Shown here: positions 6,253 to 7,369 of the stretch, in pieces
Numbering within the stretch: the first letter of the stretch is position 1
Layout of the letters: every line of letters begins with the position of its first letter
DNA from: Omnitrophica WOR_2 bacterium GWA2_47_8
GTDB lineage: Bacteria > Omnitrophota > Gorgyraeia > Zapsychrales > GWA2-47-8
Length of the DNA: 7,369 bases
Reading direction: 5' to 3'
NCBI GenBank assembly: GCA_001805375.1
Contig: MHFY01000130.1
Coordinates: 17,427-24,795, forward strand
Translations under genes and position numbers: made by a program
The notes under the pieces: generated by a model
The model's database searches: none
Told to the model about the DNA's origin: nothing
Seen by the model: the letters and a program-made list of their open reading frames with translations, nothing else

Positions 6253-7369
6253 ATGCCGAAATTTAATATACGCGAGTGGCTGTCAAAACGTTATGATCTT
6301 GAAAAGATCGAAGGGCCGCTCCAATATCAGATCACAAAACCTCTTCCGCGAAGCACCGGCTGGTTTCATACTCTTGGCAGCATGTCTTTATTTCTTTTTG
6401 TCAGCCAGGTATTGACCGGGATCTTGCTTTTGATCTATTACCGCCCTACGGTTGATGAGGCCTTCGAAAGTATTAAATTTATTATGACCAAACCGTATAT
6501 GGGGTGGTTATACCGTCAGATCCATGCCTGGGGGGCAAATTTGATGGTGATCGTTGTTTTTCTGCACATGCTGCGCACGTTTTTTACCGGATCGTTCAAA
6601 AAACCGCGGGAAATAACCTGGGTCATTGGTGTTTTTCTGTTCGTTTTGACGTTAGTATTCGGGTTTACGGGATATCTTCTGCCGTGGAACCAATTGGCGT
6701 ATTGGGCAACGACGGTAGGGACAGAGATCGCCGGCGCTATTCCATTTGTCGGAGAATGGATGAAGACATTAATGCGGGGCGGCACGTCGGTCGGAGGAGA
6801 AACTCTTTCCCGATTTTTCGTTATCCATGTGATCATCCTTCCATGGATTGTTTTCTTCTTAATTGCCATTCATCTATTTTTGGTGAGGTTCCAGGGGATT
6901 GCGACGATGGATCCGGTGGGGGATGAGAAAGAGACTAAGGTAAAAGAAAAGGACGGGATCCCGTTCTTCCCGCACCACATGCTCAAGGAAGGGGTCGTCT
7001 TTTTTATTCTGCTCGGTGTTTTGATCACCTTGTCGATCCTGGCTCCCTTCGAATTGGGCGAAAAGGCCGATCCGCTGACAACGCCCGAAGGGATCAAGCC
7101 GGAATGGTATTTTTTGTCGATGTATCACGTCCTGAAATATTTTTCGAAACTTTTGGGGATCTTTGTCGTTGGCTTGGCGCCGGTGTTCCTTTTAATCTGG
7201 CCTTTTTTGGATAGAAGCCCTCAACGGCATCCGTTTAAACGTCCTATTTCGGTTACCATAGGGATCCTGGTTTTGTTGTCTTTTTTGGTTTTCGGCATCC
7301 TGGGTTTTATCTCAGAGAGTAAACAAAAATTTTTCGGTAAAGAATATCATTTCGATATCTATGGTATTC
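6253..7369 (+). CDS. Cytochrome b of a bc/b6f-type complex (fused b6 + subunit IV), 3'-truncated by window edge
   Basis: The frame runs open from the ATG at 6253 to the window end (372 residues, no stop). It is the diheme membrane subunit (QcrB/PetB-PetD family) that carries the quinol (Qo) and quinone (Qi) sites. Four N-terminal helices match cytochrome b6: the YYRPTVDEAFESI block (62-74), His91 and His105 in helix B, TGYLLPWNQLAYW (139-151), and His192 and His207 in helix D. The helix-D pair is separated by 14 residues, the b6f-type spacing. It continues without a break into a subunit IV-like part with the Qo-site PEWY (283-286) and three further helices (about 247-266, 302-318 and 334-354). 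At the position of the b6 Cys that binds heme c_n stands Thr40, and no cysteine occurs in the visible protein. The seven helices are complete at about residue 354. What follows (FGKEYHFDIYGI) may be a tail or the start of a C-terminal extension. Confidence 0.95.
   Translation, partial: MPKFNIREWLSKRYDLEKIEGPLQYQITKPLPRSTGWFHTLGSMSLFLFVSQVLTGILLLIYYRPTVDEAFESIKFIMTKPYMGWLYRQIHAWGANLMVIVVFLHMLRTFFTGSFKKPREITWVIGVFLFVLTLVFGFTGYLLPWNQLAYWATTVGTEIAGAIPFVGEWMKTLMRGGTSVGGETLSRFFVIHVIILPWIVFFLIAIHLFLVRFQGIATMDPVGDEKETKVKEKDGIPFFPHHMLKEGVVFFILLGVLITLSILAPFELGEKADPLTTPEGIKPEWYFLSMYHVLKYFSKLLGIFVVGLAPVFLLIWPFLDRSPQRHPFKRPISVTIGILVLLSFLVFGILGFISESKQKFFGKEYHFDIYGI

Larger units (their letters stand above)
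1..7369 (+). other. Predicted operon: heme supply, outer-membrane electron conduit and bc complex
   Basis: Seven genes run in the same direction with gaps of 3, 17, 44, 38, 4 and 29 bases. I see no hairpin-plus-T-run terminator and no convincing sigma-70-like promoter in any gap, so the genes are probably transcribed together from a promoter upstream of the window. The longest gene-free stretch is the 44 bases at 2319-2362, which holds only the ribosome site of the barrel gene and an 8-base palindrome. Confidence 0.65.

Noticed and set aside
6504..6926. A 140-codon + strand frame inside cytochrome b
   Set aside because: It is out of frame with the clear cytochrome b sequence (both histidine pairs, PEWY), and its product resembles nothing.

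Overview
This window looks like one strand-uniform operon segment (all genes on +, gaps of 3, 17, 44, 38, 4 and 29 bases) from a Gram-negative, cytochrome-rich respiratory bacterium. An outer membrane is implied by a large signal-peptide-bearing beta-barrel protein. Base composition looks mid-range (roughly mid-40s % GC by eye). The lineage cannot be fixed from the sequence. An uncultured anaerobic or metal-cycling group (for example Omnitrophota or Nitrospirota-like) would fit, but that is only a guess.

Layout: (1) 1-462, the 3' part of a hemerythrin-like (HHE) protein, cut by the window start. (2) 466-1506, glutamyl-tRNA reductase (hemA), the first committed enzyme of C5-pathway heme synthesis, with an unusually short C-terminus. 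(3) 1524-2318, a periplasmic octaheme cytochrome c of the MtrA/PioA/DmsE type whose last heme motif is CX4CH. (4) 2363-4471, a 702-residue cysteine-free outer-membrane barrel of the MtrB/PioB type. (5) 4510-5748, a nonaheme cytochrome c anchored in the inner membrane by one C-terminal helix. (6) 5753-6223, a Rieske iron-sulfur protein with a twin-arginine motif. (7) 6253 to the window end, a b6/subunit IV-fused cytochrome b, cut by the window edge with no stop reached.

How the genes may work together: the Rieske protein and cytochrome b form the core of a quinol-oxidising (or quinone-reducing) bc-type complex, and the nonaheme cytochrome sits where cytochrome c1 or f would be expected. The MtrA/MtrB-like pair would carry electrons through the outer membrane. 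Together with hemA to supply heme, the cluster reads as a trans-envelope electron wire between the quinone pool and the cell exterior. It could serve extracellular respiration or, run in reverse, oxidation of an extracellular donor such as Fe(II). The sequence does not say which direction. The Rieske protein lacks both the Ser and the Tyr that normally hydrogen-bond its cluster, and the cytochrome b lacks the Cys that binds heme c_n in b6f-type enzymes. These point to a low-potential, probably menaquinone-linked variant. No extracellular MtrC/OmcA-type cytochrome lies in the window.

No RNA genes, mobile elements, CRISPR arrays, convincing promoters or terminators were found. No gene-free stretch exceeds 44 bases.
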